From: Magicicada septendecula | Lineage: Eukaryota > Arthropoda > Insecta > Hemiptera > Cicadidae | Length of the DNA stretch: 64,000 nucleotides | Direction of reading: 5' to 3' | Assembly (NCBI GenBank): GCA_034769895.1 | Contig: CM068367.1 | Span: 123,727,927 to 123,791,926, forward strand | In this document: in pieces, positions 12,721 through 23,953 of the stretch | Position numbering within the stretch: position 1 is the stretch's first letter | How the letters are laid out: the number at the start of each line of letters is the position of its first letter | Notes under the pieces: generated by a model | The model's input: the letters and a program-made list of their open reading frames with translations, nothing else | Database searches by the model: none | What the model was told of the DNA's origin: nothing | Made by a program: the position numbers and the translations under genes

Positions 12721-15700
12721 GTTAACACTTTTCACTAATCCGCAACAATCACTTGATCCGCACTAGTAATATCTGCAGGTAATACTGAAACACGCCGCTT
12801 CGAAATCCCCTATTTATACGTCCTCCGCCTTGCAATATAGTAAGATAGCGAGGCGCGAACCTGGATGATGGTAGAGTAGTCGAGTAAACGTCTAGAAGGG
12901 GCACGGACAATCTCGAAGAAACCAGAACGTTGCACAAGTCCGCCGCGCAGAACGATCTTCAAAGGACTGGAACAGCCTCGCGTTCCCCATGTGCCCGGCG
13001 ATGCAATACTGTTTGTTTCCTCAACGGAGAAATATTAATTCTAAAGTATTCTGAAAGTTATAGCCTACCTCTGTCTCTCGTGTTAGAGATAGTCGCTGCA
13101 CAGACTTGATTTTCTGTGTATATTCATTAACACCTAACGTCAGGGGACACGGACTCCCCCCCCCCCGTAACAGATAAAATTAATATTTATAGAAAAGTAT
13201 AGTTTTGTGTGTTTATAGAAAAGTTGGGTCTAGTGTTAATACATTATTGGTACTACTGTTTTTTGAAGTGCGTATGTATTCAATCTCTGTACTTCCCAAT
13301 ACCGACAGACATGTGTGTTTATCCGTAATAATACTGGACAGGAAGCCTGTTAATTCTAAGTACGATATATTTAAGTACAGTTAGAGCAATCGATATTACA
13401 TGGTTTTCCGTTCTCACACTTCTTATCGGAAGCGCTGCCATTATCGGAACATCCAGTTGTGGACAACACGTTTCCGTTCGACTATTAGTCGTATAGCTTT
13501 CTAAAGGTTTAACCGTTACAATAAAAATATAAAATAAAATCTCAGTCGAGTGCAGTGGTATTAAGGCTTTGTTAATACCAATTCGCCAAAGAAAGAGTTT
13601 AACGAGTCGTTTTTAGAGATAAAGACAAATAAGAACAAAATATTTTGGTACTCTCCCAATAACTGTACCAACATTGATTTTCGATTATGCGATTATTGGC
13701 ATCGATTTGTAGTGAATATCGCATATAATTTTTGTTCAGAAAACAGAAATCGTGAAAATTTATTTGTGTATTTTACGAAATAGCTTTTTTGACGACTACA
13801 AACGTTTTTTATTGTCATATTTTTTTTACGAAATAATGTAGATCTGATGTGTGCCTGTGACGTTGTTAGATTAACATGCAAACTGAAAGTAGGCCTACAC
13901 ATGTAACCCATATGCCTGTAAAACAATAGTCGCTTTTTGTGAAAGCCACGTAAAAAACCCAAGTCGATGTAGGCGGGGGTCAATAACCTACATGTATCCC
14001 TTTTTTGATGTTTCGCACAAAATTCGTTGCCAGTGAAGTTTTTGAGATTTTATTGAATAACATAAGAGAATAATGGCAGTCTGACGAATGACAATCGTGA
14101 TTTCACTTGTTAATACTTTTTTTTAAATTTTAATCTTAGTATTCAGAAATAATGTATTTTGCTTTTTTTACATTTCTGTTGTTGTTCTGTTAAAAAAAGT
14201 CATGTTCGTTATTTTAAATAGTACTGTGTTACAAGCATTTTATATACACATTATACTTTTCCTAACCATGGCTTTTATTTCTTTAAACAGGAAACTGAAA
14301 ACTAAAAACACGTTATTACCTAACCTCACAAATGAAAACATTACACTTTACATAAAACATAGAATAATTTACAAACAGTATACTTCTTCTTCTCCACATC
14401 ATCGTATATCGATACTATCGCATATTCAAAGCATTGAAAATGCAGTGTGGGTACGGACATTGGGAAAGTACCGATATTTTAGTTAATGAATTTTTCGTAT
14501 CCCCTCATAAGACGTGTTGCGTCCAGTAACAGATGTCATTTATTTCCTTTTAAACGTTAACAAAATTTAAATTCGCTTAATAATGTCTACACCCGTGAAA
14601 GTGTTCAGGGCAGCCGTTTGGGAAGTTAGTTCACGATTGCCCACGAGACACCAGTAGAATAATGTTGTTCGCAAGATTCCTAGGCCATATTTACCTCTGG
14701 AGCTGAGGAGACCATGTAGGTAGTTTAGGTAGATTATGTAATCAATATCCAAGAATGGTGTACTCCAAGAATGTCTAAAAGTCGCTCTCTGTTGGGTGTG
14801 AATCAAAAAGAGTTCGCTTTGGTAACAACTATGCTCTTATCGCTTCTTATGGGTTAATCGATCACATTTTCTACTAGACCGACCTTGTCTCGGGAATGAA
14901 TAACTTTCAAAAAATCTAAAATACCGGGAGTATACGTGATGTAGTTGTAACAGTGCATTTATCGAGCTATCGACGAATAAAATCAAAACCACTAGACAGG
15001 CCAAATCGTTAACAAACAAACAAAAAATGTTATCGATAGCGACGCGTTTGTGCATCGTGATAACGATCGGGATAGTTTCGACATTAATGTGTTACACTGC
15101 GCATGACATATCTGTTTGCAGTAACCACAGCCTGGACAATATGTATCAACGTGTTTCCTAATGCGTTTAATTATGTAGTAGCCTATGGTCTCACAAACCT
15201 AACTTGACTCTCTGCTGCCTTTTCAGCTAAATAAATGTAGCACATATCAGGTAGCGTGCAACTTTTATTTATTCTTTTGGTGCGCAATTCGTTTTCTCCA
15301 ACACAATTTTCATATTACTTTCATTAATGTGTACTTAATTAATTTTTTTTAAATTATCTACCACCTACGACCTCTTGTTCAAAATAAAATACGATCTTTT
15401 TATTTTCTCTATTTTATAAATTAAGTAGTCTGAATTGTATTTCTTTACTTCTTTGACATTATTAACTACAAAAAGATTACTACCGTTTTATTTCATAAAG
15501 TCTTGCAATCATGGGAGGCAGACTACCTTAATCTACTCCTTCACAGTATTTCCAACCCACAAAGGCAACAAAAAAAGCCTAGAAGTAAAAACCTCATAAA
15601 ATATTACCTCTCCCTCCACGTTAGGAGTTGTACTGTAGGTGGGTCGGTAGTCTACCTACTGAAAACATGTTGTTATCTTCAACCTACTGGTTAGGTTCCG

Positions 15701-16335
15701 TTTATCAAGGATTAGGACATTCTCAAAATTAATATTTCGATGAATACAACCTTCGTGAATGGGAGAACCAATTTTCTTCGGGGTGTAAGGAATGTGTAAA
15801 TAAGGATAGCCTTCGAAATGTGAACATCAGAGATGCTTGGAATATTTGTGTAGTTAAAGATCGCAGTACTCACAAACGGCCCAAACGTTAGAGCACATGC
15901 ACGCACCAGACTGTCCAGAACGATTTTGCACATAAAGAAGAGTTTTTTTGGATGGCCTTGTAAAAGATGACAAAATTATTAGAACTAGAATAATTAATTT
16001 CACCTTATTATTTAAAGAATGAGAAAAAGAGAAAAGGGAGACCAGAAGGGGGAAGAGGAGAAACATGTGAAAGGAACGAATGGATGGGAACGACAAAAAA
16101 ATAGGAGATGAATTTCCCAATGCTTAGGTCTCTTGATTTGTACCGACATCTTTCTACTGTCTCCGTTTCCTAAACTGTAGCCATTATCTTGGTTATCAAG
16201 CTGTTTTGCGGCGTGTTCGGAAGTATTCGCGTATCATACGTTTTCAGTAAGAAGGCCACCAACCCATCTACAAGTCCCAACCTGAAAAACCAGATAATCT
16301 TTTATCGACGTTTTTTCTCTAAGCCTTTTTGGTTG
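12721..16335. other. AT-rich stretch, nothing recognised
   Basis: Only short chance frames are seen (largest ~96 codons, 13,693-13,983 minus). It contains a C-run at 13,156-13,166 and a TAGGCCTA octamer at 13,890-13,897. No domain, RNA or repeat is supported. Confidence 0.4.
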
Positions 16336-16339
16336 AAAA

Positions 16340-16383
16340 AATCTATAATATTTACCGTATTTCTTCCGTCGTGTGACTTCGTG
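16340..16383 (-). repeat. PLE outer end, inverted partner of 19,013-19,055
   Basis: Read on the minus strand it contains CACGAAGTCACACGACGG followed by AAGAAATACGGTAAATATTATA-like sequence, matching the plus strand at 19,013-19,055 with almost no mismatch. It marks the 3' limit of the main copy. Confidence 0.75.
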
Positions 16384-16459
16384 TTGCGTTCGATTGATTT
16401 ACGCGTTTCGTTTTATATGTTTCGTCTTCAGAAATAAAAAATCACTCTTAGCGAGGTCG

Positions 16460-18646
16460 TTAAATATTAAAATTGCAAATATTGAAAAACAAATCCACAC
16501 ATATCCGCGTTACATGAGTGCGCACTCGAGTCGGGCCGATCGGACACTGACTGTCAATAGCCATTGTGTAAACAGGTTTATTGCGGTATCGTAGAAATTG
16601 CGGGTTTGATTTGAAATTTAAATGATCGTTTAGCACGAAGTCACGACCGTGTACGTCATTGTACGCTCTATATATCTCGAATTCTTCCAAGGCGTTCATG
16701 TAAGCGCCTTTGTTACAAAAATATATGGGTTTCAAGTTGGAATTAAAGCTTGTATATTTATGATTTTCGTTTATCAAGTGACGTGCGTAATTGGATTTTA
16801 TGTTGGATAGTGTTGTCTGACCCTTCAAATTGTGCTTTGGTGTGTGTTCAATAAAACGTTTTTGGAAACCCCTTCCCGTTTGGCCGATATAAAAGCATTC
16901 ACAATCGTCGCACGATAATTTATACACCCCCGTTTTCTTTTCTAAAGGGATAGTTATTTTATTACGGAGTATGTTCATAAGATTATTGTTAGTTTTAAAT
17001 ATTACGGTTCTATTGTTACTATTTAACACACTAGTTACAATTTTTGGCATTATGTTGGTGTACGTCGTTGAAATAAAATTGATTTTTGTGTCTTTTTCTA
17101 TACGAGGTTTAGATAGCTTGTGCTTTTGTTTTCTGAGGAGCTTGTAAATCAAGGAACTATTGTAGCCATTGGCTTGAGCTATGTATTTTATTGTGTTTAG
17201 TTCGTCATTAAAATCCTCGTCGCCAAGAGATACTGTTAAAAGTCTGTGTATAAAGCAATTAAAGGCTGCCATTTTTTGCGTAAAGGGGTGATGTGAGTGT
17301 ACTGACAGGTATGGTTACATCGGTGGTGGTTGGTTTTCTGTAGATATTGAATTTCAGCTTATCAATGTGTTTAGTAACTGTTAAGTCCAAAAAGTTTAAT
17401 TTATTATTTATTTCAGTCTCGAGAGTGAACTGAATGTTTTCATTTATCTATTATTCATAACGTTTTTAAAATTTTCAATCTGTCGCAAAGTACCTTTGTA
17501 TATTATAAATGTGTCATCAACATAACGTGCATAAAATATGATGTTATTTTTGTGAATGTTGTTAGAAAACATTAATGTGTTTTCATAGAAATTCAAATAG
17601 ATGTCAGCAAGCAAACCAGACAGCGGCGAGCCCATTGCTAAACCATCACTTTGACTGTAAAATTGTTCATTGAAAGTAAACTAATTTTGTCCTAAAATGA
17701 CTTCAAGTAGGTCCATTAGCTCTTCTATCATTTGGGCGTTTAATTTGTTACTTTCAAACAAGTTATTCCTTAGAATCTGCAGCGTTTCCCTAACTGGTAT
17801 GTTAGTATACAAGTTTATAATGTCAAAGGAGGCCAATTTATAATTAGAGGGTAACTTAACACTTAACCTTATTTATAAAGTCAGTGAGATTTGCAATAGT
17901 GTGGTTCTTTTTTATATCTATACTGTCCCTAATGACTTTTACAAGTTTTTTGGCTGCACGAAATCCTGGTCCTGTAGTAAAATTAACAAGGGGTCTAATT
18001 GGTATGTTACATTTGTAAATTTTGGGTAGACCTATAAACATCGGAGCCTTAGCATTGCAGGGTTTTAGGTAGCGACTTGTACGTTCATTAAATAAATTTA
18101 CGCATTTATTAATTTCTTTGTTTAAATTTTTAACGTAAATGTGTGTAAGATCAGACTTATTATATTGTTATCTGAGATAAAGTCGTTAACCTTCGTTGTA
18201 TACGATTCACTGCCCATGATAACGAGGGTTTTACCTTTGTCCGCTTTTGTGATACGTGCATTATTCTCGATTAACTTTGTTTTTATCTGTTTCAATATTT
18301 TGAATTCCTTGGAACGGTTTGTGTATTTATTTGACATATGATGCAGACGATCATGTGAAGTACGCGCTTTTATAATTTTCTTAAACTTATTACTTATTAG
18401 GTAACGTGCCTCGTTTTGTAGTTTTGGATCTGGGATTGTTTTTATCGCCGTTTCGGCACTAATGATTTCATGTGCGATCTGATTTTTATTAAAGTTAGGA
18501 GGAATACAATAATTTATGCCCTTATTTAAAATATTCAGTTCATCGGCATTGAAAGTTATCGAGGTTAGATTCGACACACGTGGATAGAAGGTGTGTTTAC
18601 AATGAACGTTCGTCTCTCGACTATGTTTATCTTTTAAATTTTGCAT
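16460..18646 (-). pseudogene. PLE polyprotein: reverse transcriptase + GIY-YIG nuclease, broken
   Basis: Parts, in order: the N-terminal region at 18,646-18,122 with KADKGKTLVIM near its end; PKIYKCNIPIRPLVNF (frame at 18,041-17,856); RT motif A FDIINLYTN (~17,830); GSPLSGLLADIY and catalytic ARYVDDTF (17,635-17,444); NFLDLTV and IYRKPTTTD (~17,390-17,320); then a GIY-YIG endonuclease in 17,272-16,460 (VYKLSCDDCECFYIGQTGRG). All key RT and nuclease signatures are visible. The frame is broken by about four frameshifts (near 18,180, 17,870, 17,445 and 17,280) and one in-frame TAG near 17,683. The enzyme would copy its RNA at nuclease-cut DNA ends, often near telomeres in the family. Subclade is not resolved. 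Confidence 0.88.
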
Positions 18647-18672
18647 TTTTTAAATTTTGCAACTTGCGTGTC

Positions 18673-18712
<40 letters not shown>

Positions 18713-18718
<6 letters not shown>

Positions 18719-18935
18719 CATTTAATATTTATAACTAAATTTACCTCAAGATGTTATTTTTCCTTATTTGGAACATGTTTCGAGAGCTCCCGTGCTCTCA
18801 TCTTCAGCCTTCGCGATCTCCTCACACAAGATCGCGAAGGCTGAAGATGAGAGCACGGGAGCTCTCGAAACATGTTCCAAATAAGGAAAAATAACATCTT
18901 GAGATAAATTTAGTTATAAATATTAAATGTATTAT
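18713..18935. repeat. PLE terminal-repeat palindrome with hammerhead-like core
   Basis: Arms of about 109 bp (18,711-18,819 and 18,829-18,937) are almost perfectly complementary around a 9-base centre at 18,820-18,828. Each arm reads CTGAAGA, a T, GAGAGC, six loop bases, GCTCTC, GAAA (plus-strand copy 18,841-18,870). CTGANGA and GAAA flanking a stem are the conserved core of hammerhead ribozymes, which PLE terminal repeats are known to encode. The extra T between CTGAAGA and the stem departs from the strict core. The motif lies just upstream of the PLE coding region. Confidence 0.75.
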
Positions 18936-18967
18936 ATACATCAAGAACCAGACTGTAGCAGATAGTG

Positions 18968-19007
<40 letters not shown>

Positions 19008-19182
19008 ATCACATCACGAAGTCACACGACGGAAGAAATACGGTAAATATTATACAGATTTTGTCAATAAGTGACTTGGATACCAATTCAAACATGTCTT
19101 TCAACTTTTTGGTTGCCTTCGTTGCCTGGAAAGACTGATGCAGGGGTAGATCAAGACCATGCCTTCTCTGAGAGCATAGATA

Positions 19183-19490
19183 AAATATCGGTATGGAGAA
19201 CCACACATGACTTCCATGTTCTAAGATTTATATTTAAAAGCATATTCGAAATGAAATATTTCCATAGAAACTACGTCTTTCTACTTATTGCTTCAGCATT
19301 AACCACAGTACTGTGGTCACTAACGTATACCACCTCACGTTTTCGCACTCGATTTTCACTGATGATGGCAGTCGATGGCACTGCCGAAAAGTCTGGTTTT
19401 GCAGAAAACATTGGACTACGGCTAAACAGCCCGGGAACCAATTTTAACAAAAAACTACTTCTTTGTTGCCGATAACGTAGTACACATATA
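19183..19490 (+). repeat. 308-bp block, copy 1 (precedes satellite array 1)
   Basis: It is the same length as, and closely similar to, 20,953-21,260 (an open frame in both reads like KYFHRNYVFLLIASALTTVL, probably fortuitous). It contains CTGATGA (19,359-19,365), T, GGCAG, loop, CTGCC, GAAA (19,386-19,389), the same layout as the PLE palindrome core. Confidence 0.8.
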
Positions 19491-19639
19491 AAAAATTCTC
19501 CCCTCCACCTTCAACTATAATTTTTAATAATAGAAAATTACCCCCACCCCGTTCACCTAACCTCTTCATTTATAGATATTTCATCTACGATTCTACAGTG
19601 GATTATTATGAGCTTCTTATCAGGATACTTTATTTATAA

Positions 19640-20952
19640 AAATTAAGTAATTTACTCTTGTTAAATCATAAAATGTTTCAGGTAAACTACCCCTTTCTCT
19701 TAACCGATCTTCTCCAAAATCAATAGACCTTCAGTCCTCTACAATTCAGGGATGCGTGCAAAAACATATTTGATTCTGTTTGAATGTGCTGCAGTTATCG
19801 TTCATCATAGAAAAAATGACCCTTCTTGAAACATAAAATGTTGCTGGTAAACTACCCCTTTCCCTTAACTGATCTTCACCAAAATCAACATACCTTGAGT
19901 TCTCTACAACTCAGGAAAGGGTGCAAAAAATTATTTGATTCTCTTTGAATTTTTGGCAGTTATCGTTCGTCATAAAAAAAATTACCCTTTTTAAAACATA
20001 AAATGTTGCAGGTAAACTACCCCTTTCCCTTAACCGATCTTCACCAACACCAATAGGTATTGAGAACTCTACAATACAGGGCTGTGTGCAAAACATCATT
20101 TGATTCTGTTTGAATTTGCGGCTGTTATCGTTTGCCATAGAGAAAAATTACCCTTGATAAAAAACCGTTGCTGGTAAACTACCCCTTTCCCTTAACCGAT
20201 CTTCACCAAAAACAATAGGTCTTGAGTACTCTACAAATCAGGTCTGTATGCAAAAAATTATTTGATTCTGTTTGAATTTGCGGCTGTTATCGTTTGTCAT
20301 AGAAAATACCCTTGTTAAAACATAGAACGTTGCTGGTAAACTACCCCTTTCCCTTTACCGATCTTCACCAAAAACAATAGGTCTTGAGAACTCTACAATT
20401 TAGGGCTATGAGCAAATAATCATTTGATTCTGTTTGAATTTGCGGCTGTTATCGTTTGCCATAGAAAATACCCTTGTTAAAACATAAAACGTTGCAAGTA
20501 AACTACACCTTTCCCTTAACCGATCTTCAACAAAATCAACAGACCTTGAGTTCTGTATAATTCAAAAAGGTATGCAGAAGAGTAGTTGATTCTTTTTTAA
20601 CGTACGGCAGTTATCGTTCGTCATAAAAAAAATTACCCTTGTTAAAACATTAAATGTTCCCGGTAAACTACCCTATTCCCTTAACCGATCTTCTTTAAAA
20701 CCAACAGATCTTGAGAACTCTACAATTCAGGACTGTATGCAAAACATTATTTGATTCTGTTTGAATTTGCGGCTATTATCGTTTACCATAGAAAAAATTA
20801 CCCTTGATAAAAAACCGTTGCAGGTAAACTACCCCTTTCCCTTAACCGATCTTCACCAAAAACAATAGGTCTTGAGTACTCTACAAATCAGAGCTGTGTG
20901 CAAAAAATTATTTGATTCTGTTTGAATTTGCGGCTGTTATCGTTTGCCATAG
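19640..20952 (+). repeat. Tandem array 1 of ~163-bp units
   Basis: Eight units start with GGTAAACTACCCC or a variant at 19,681, 19,846, 20,011, 20,173, 20,335, 20,496, 20,662 and 20,823, a spacing of 161-165 bp. Shared strings include TTAACCGATCTTCACC and GATTCTGTTTGAATTTGCGG. Most periods are not multiples of three and reading frames do not persist, so it is satellite-like rather than coding. The last unit is cut where the second 308-bp block begins. Confidence 0.92.
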
Positions 20953-21260
20953 AAAATATCGGTATGGAGAACCATACATGACTTCCATATTCTAAGATTT
21001 ATATTTAAAATCATTTTCGAAATGAAATATTACCATAGAAACTACTTCTTTCTACTTACTGCTTCAGCCTTAACCACAGTATTGTGGTCACTAACATATA
21101 CCACCTTACGTTATCGCACTCGATTTTCACTGATGATGGAAGTCAATGGCATTGCCGAAACGTCTGGTTTTGTAGAAAACATTGGACTACGGCCAAATAT
21201 CCCGGGAAGGAATTTTAACAAAAACTACTTCTTTGTTGCCGATAACGTTGTACACATATA
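20953..21260 (+). repeat. 308-bp block, copy 2 (precedes satellite array 2)
   Basis: This is a direct repeat of 19,183-19,490. It starts directly at the broken edge of the last ~163-bp unit. Its CTGATGA ... GAAA core (21,130-21,160) has a weaker stem (GGAAG against TTGCC) than copy 1. Confidence 0.8.
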
Positions 21261-21750
21261 TATAAAATATATGCATAAAATTAATGGCTTGTATAAGTTA
21301 ATGATTGATCTCCATTAAGTAGTGCTCAAGTTTCCAAAGTTTTAATATTATGATGTCCGTAATTAAAACATCAGAGCAGGTTTAGTGTAAATGAGGGTAC
21401 AATGTGGAAAAAAATTTTCAACATTTCCTATTGAGCGTTGCTTAGAGTAAAGCTGCGAATCTACAGTGTATGTTTCACAGAACAAACACGCGAAAAAGAA
21501 GGAGCGCTCCGAAGTCACTCATGGACCCTCAGCATCTTGCAGAGGGTTCATTCCCTAAAGACGAAAAGTCTGTCTATGAATCGTTCCTCTGTAAACACGT
21601 GCAGTTACATTGCCCAGCGATCCACAGGAAGCAAATTGATGTCATTTTTTCGGCTTGCACGCGTTATGTTGGTATGGGTTTCGGCACTTTCCATTTAAAA
21701 AGCGTGCAAATGTAAGAAAATAAACATGAGTGAGGCCAGAAATAACGTGA

Positions 21751-21932
<182 letters not shown>

Positions 21933-22041
21933 CTGCCTTTTTATTGCTGTAGGCATAATAATAAAATGGAAACGTAAACATTACATAACTGAGATATGCT
22001 TACCTGCCACGAACGATATATTATTTTATACATGGAGGAGT

Positions 22042-22560
22042 TCAGTGACATACACACGTACAGAAGTCATCTTCAAAAATACTAGAAGTCGTCCACGCTT
22101 TTATGTTGGCAGTGTAACTTACAGGAAGTTTTTTGATGTTTTTAAAACATCTAGGATGCAAACTTTTCCCGATAACTAAAAGTTTCCTTTTTTCGGTTCC
22201 CGTCATGTTCGCACAAACAAAAACTGTAACTCTTTGTTTAGAGAGCTTCCCACCAACGCACTTTTCATTTTTAAATTTGAAAGTCTTATCTGGAGTTAAT
22301 TTATAAAAAATTCCGGCTTCATGTCCATTAAAGATGTCTTCATCTTTATATGATCGTCTAATTTCTGGCCAAGTGTTACGCACCCAATCGCCTGTAACGT
22401 TCAGATCTACGCATTTTGCCTCACCACAAATTTTTGCAAAGGAAATCGAGTGTCGGGCCTTAAATCGATCTAGCCATCCGTTGGAGCACGTAAAATGGCT
22501 GGCGCCGGCAGTCCTGTTACAGTGCTTATCGCTTGCATACAATGTATGTCTGTAGCCATG
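22042..22560 (-). pseudogene. Tigger/pogo-family transposase fragment
   Basis: The frame matches the middle of pogo/Tigger (CENP-B-like) transposases: the end of the DNA-binding region NGWLDRFKARHSISFAKICGEA, then EDIFN..EAGIFYKL, KCVGGKLSKQRVTVFVCANM, TGTEKRKLLVIGKS and PRCFKNIKKLPV, ending near the usual KAW..S.IFE block. Only the first half of the DDE nuclease remains. The first catalytic aspartate, expected in the N-x-D-E-[TA]-G motif, is histidine here (codon 22,321-22,323). The N-terminal HTH and the second half of the catalytic domain are missing, and no terminal repeats were found. It lies between the two ~163-bp arrays. Confidence 0.8.
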
Positions 22561-22899
22561 GGCTAGCGCGCGCGCGCACATATATACGTTTATATGAAAT
22601 TTAGAGTAAAATATCTGAGAAATATTTGACGCTATAACAGAGTAGTACAATATTTAGTGACGTTAAAACCGGGATTTTTATAATGTTAAAGATATCAGTT
22701 TGACCGGACTTATGACAAAATAACGCTACACCCCAGTTGACGTAACAGCCGAGGCCGTAATAACCAAGTTCCACTGTATATATAAAGATATTAACTCAAA
22801 CATAATTTACATTAAAATGAAAAAATTTTAATTTTATTGCCTGGCAACAAAATTATTTTATTTTTAACAATTACCATTGTTTCAAAAAGTTTAAATAAA

Positions 22900-23556
22900 T
22901 TTTCAAGTACTTTACTCTTGTTAAAACGTAAAAGGTTGCAGGTAAACTACCGCTTCCCCTTAACCGATCTTCACCAAAATCGAAAGTCCTTGAGACCTCT
23001 ACAATTCAGGGACGTATGCAAAACATTATTTGATTCTGTTTGAATTTGCGGCTGTTATCGTTTGCCATAGAAAATACCCTTGTTAAAAAAACGTTGCAGG
23101 TAAACTACCCCTTTCCCTCAACCGATCTTCACCAAAAACAATAGGTCTTGAGAACTCTACAATTTAGGGCTGTATGCAAATAATCGTTTGATTCTGTTTG
23201 AATTTGCGGCTGTTATCGTTTGCCATAGGAAATACCCTTGTTAAGACATAAAACGTTACAGGTAAACTACCCCTTTCCCTTAACCGATCTTCACCAAAAA
23301 CAATAGGTCTTGAAAACTCTACAATTCAGGGCTGTATACGAAACATTATTTAATTCTGTTTGAATTTGCGGCTGTTATCGTTTGCCAAAAAAAAAAAATT
23401 CCCTTGATAAAAAAAAACCGTTGCAGGTAAACAGCCCCTTTCCCTCAACCGATCTTCACCAAAAACAATAGGTCGTGAGTACTCTACAAATCAGGGCTGT
23501 ATGCAAAAAATTATTTGATTCTGTTTGAATTTGCGGCAGTTATCGTTTGCCATAGA
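22900..23556 (+). repeat. Tandem array 2 of ~163-bp units
   Basis: Four units of the array 1 family start at 22,941, 23,099, 23,261 and 23,426. The leading edge (TTTACTCTTGTTAAAA, ~22,911) resembles the leading edge of array 1 near 19,650, supporting two related array starts. Confidence 0.92.
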
Positions 23557-23734
23557 AAAAAAATCTACAGACAGACACACAGACACACACACAGACACAC
23601 ACACAGACACTTTTCGGAAAACGACTTTTTTTCATGTTTTGAGTGTAGTAGAATCAGAATCTGCAATAATCTCGAGCACGATTTTTTTTGCCATCACCAT
23701 ACTTCCATTCCTTAAGGAATATGGAAGTAAAAAA

Positions 23735-23784
<50 letters not shown>

Positions 23785-23953
23785 TTCGAAAAATGACTTT
23801 TTTTCATGTTTTGTGTGTAGTACAATCAGAATCTGCAATAATCTCGAACACGATTTTATATTAATGGAATACGATTAATTAAGGGAATAGGTAATTTTTT
23901 TTGCCATCACCATACTTCCATTTCCTTAAGGAACATGGAAGTAAAAAAAATGC
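23557..23953 (+). repeat. Two ~190-bp repeats with CA microsatellite and TCCTTAAGGA palindrome
   Basis: Each copy runs AAAATCTACA, a CA-rich microsatellite, TTTTCGGAAAACGACTTT-like sequence, GAATCTGCAATAATCTCGA, GCCATCACCATACTTCCAT, then a hairpin centred on CCTTAAGG (near 23,714 and 23,930). The second copy carries an extra ~35 bp. Confidence 0.8.

Larger units (their letters stand above)
16340..19055 (-). mobile_element. Penelope-like retroelement (PLE), near full length
   Basis: The element spans a coding region read right to left, a terminal repeat at its 5' side folded into a palindrome (18,713-18,935), and matching outer ends. The ~43-bp sequence at 16,340-16,383 recurs inverted at 19,013-19,055. 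I read this as the main minus-strand copy (18,819 down to 16,340) joined head-to-head, at its 5' end, to a severely deleted plus-strand copy that keeps only the terminal repeat and the extreme 3' end. Inverted, partial and tandem terminal repeats are a known trait of PLEs. (TA)n tracts lie at 18,679-18,716 and 18,972-19,004. Confidence 0.75.

Noticed and set aside
18841..18870. Strict hammerhead ribozyme call
   Set aside because: An extra T separates CTGAAGA from stem II and I could not place stems I and III with a cleavage triplet, so it is reported only as hammerhead-like.
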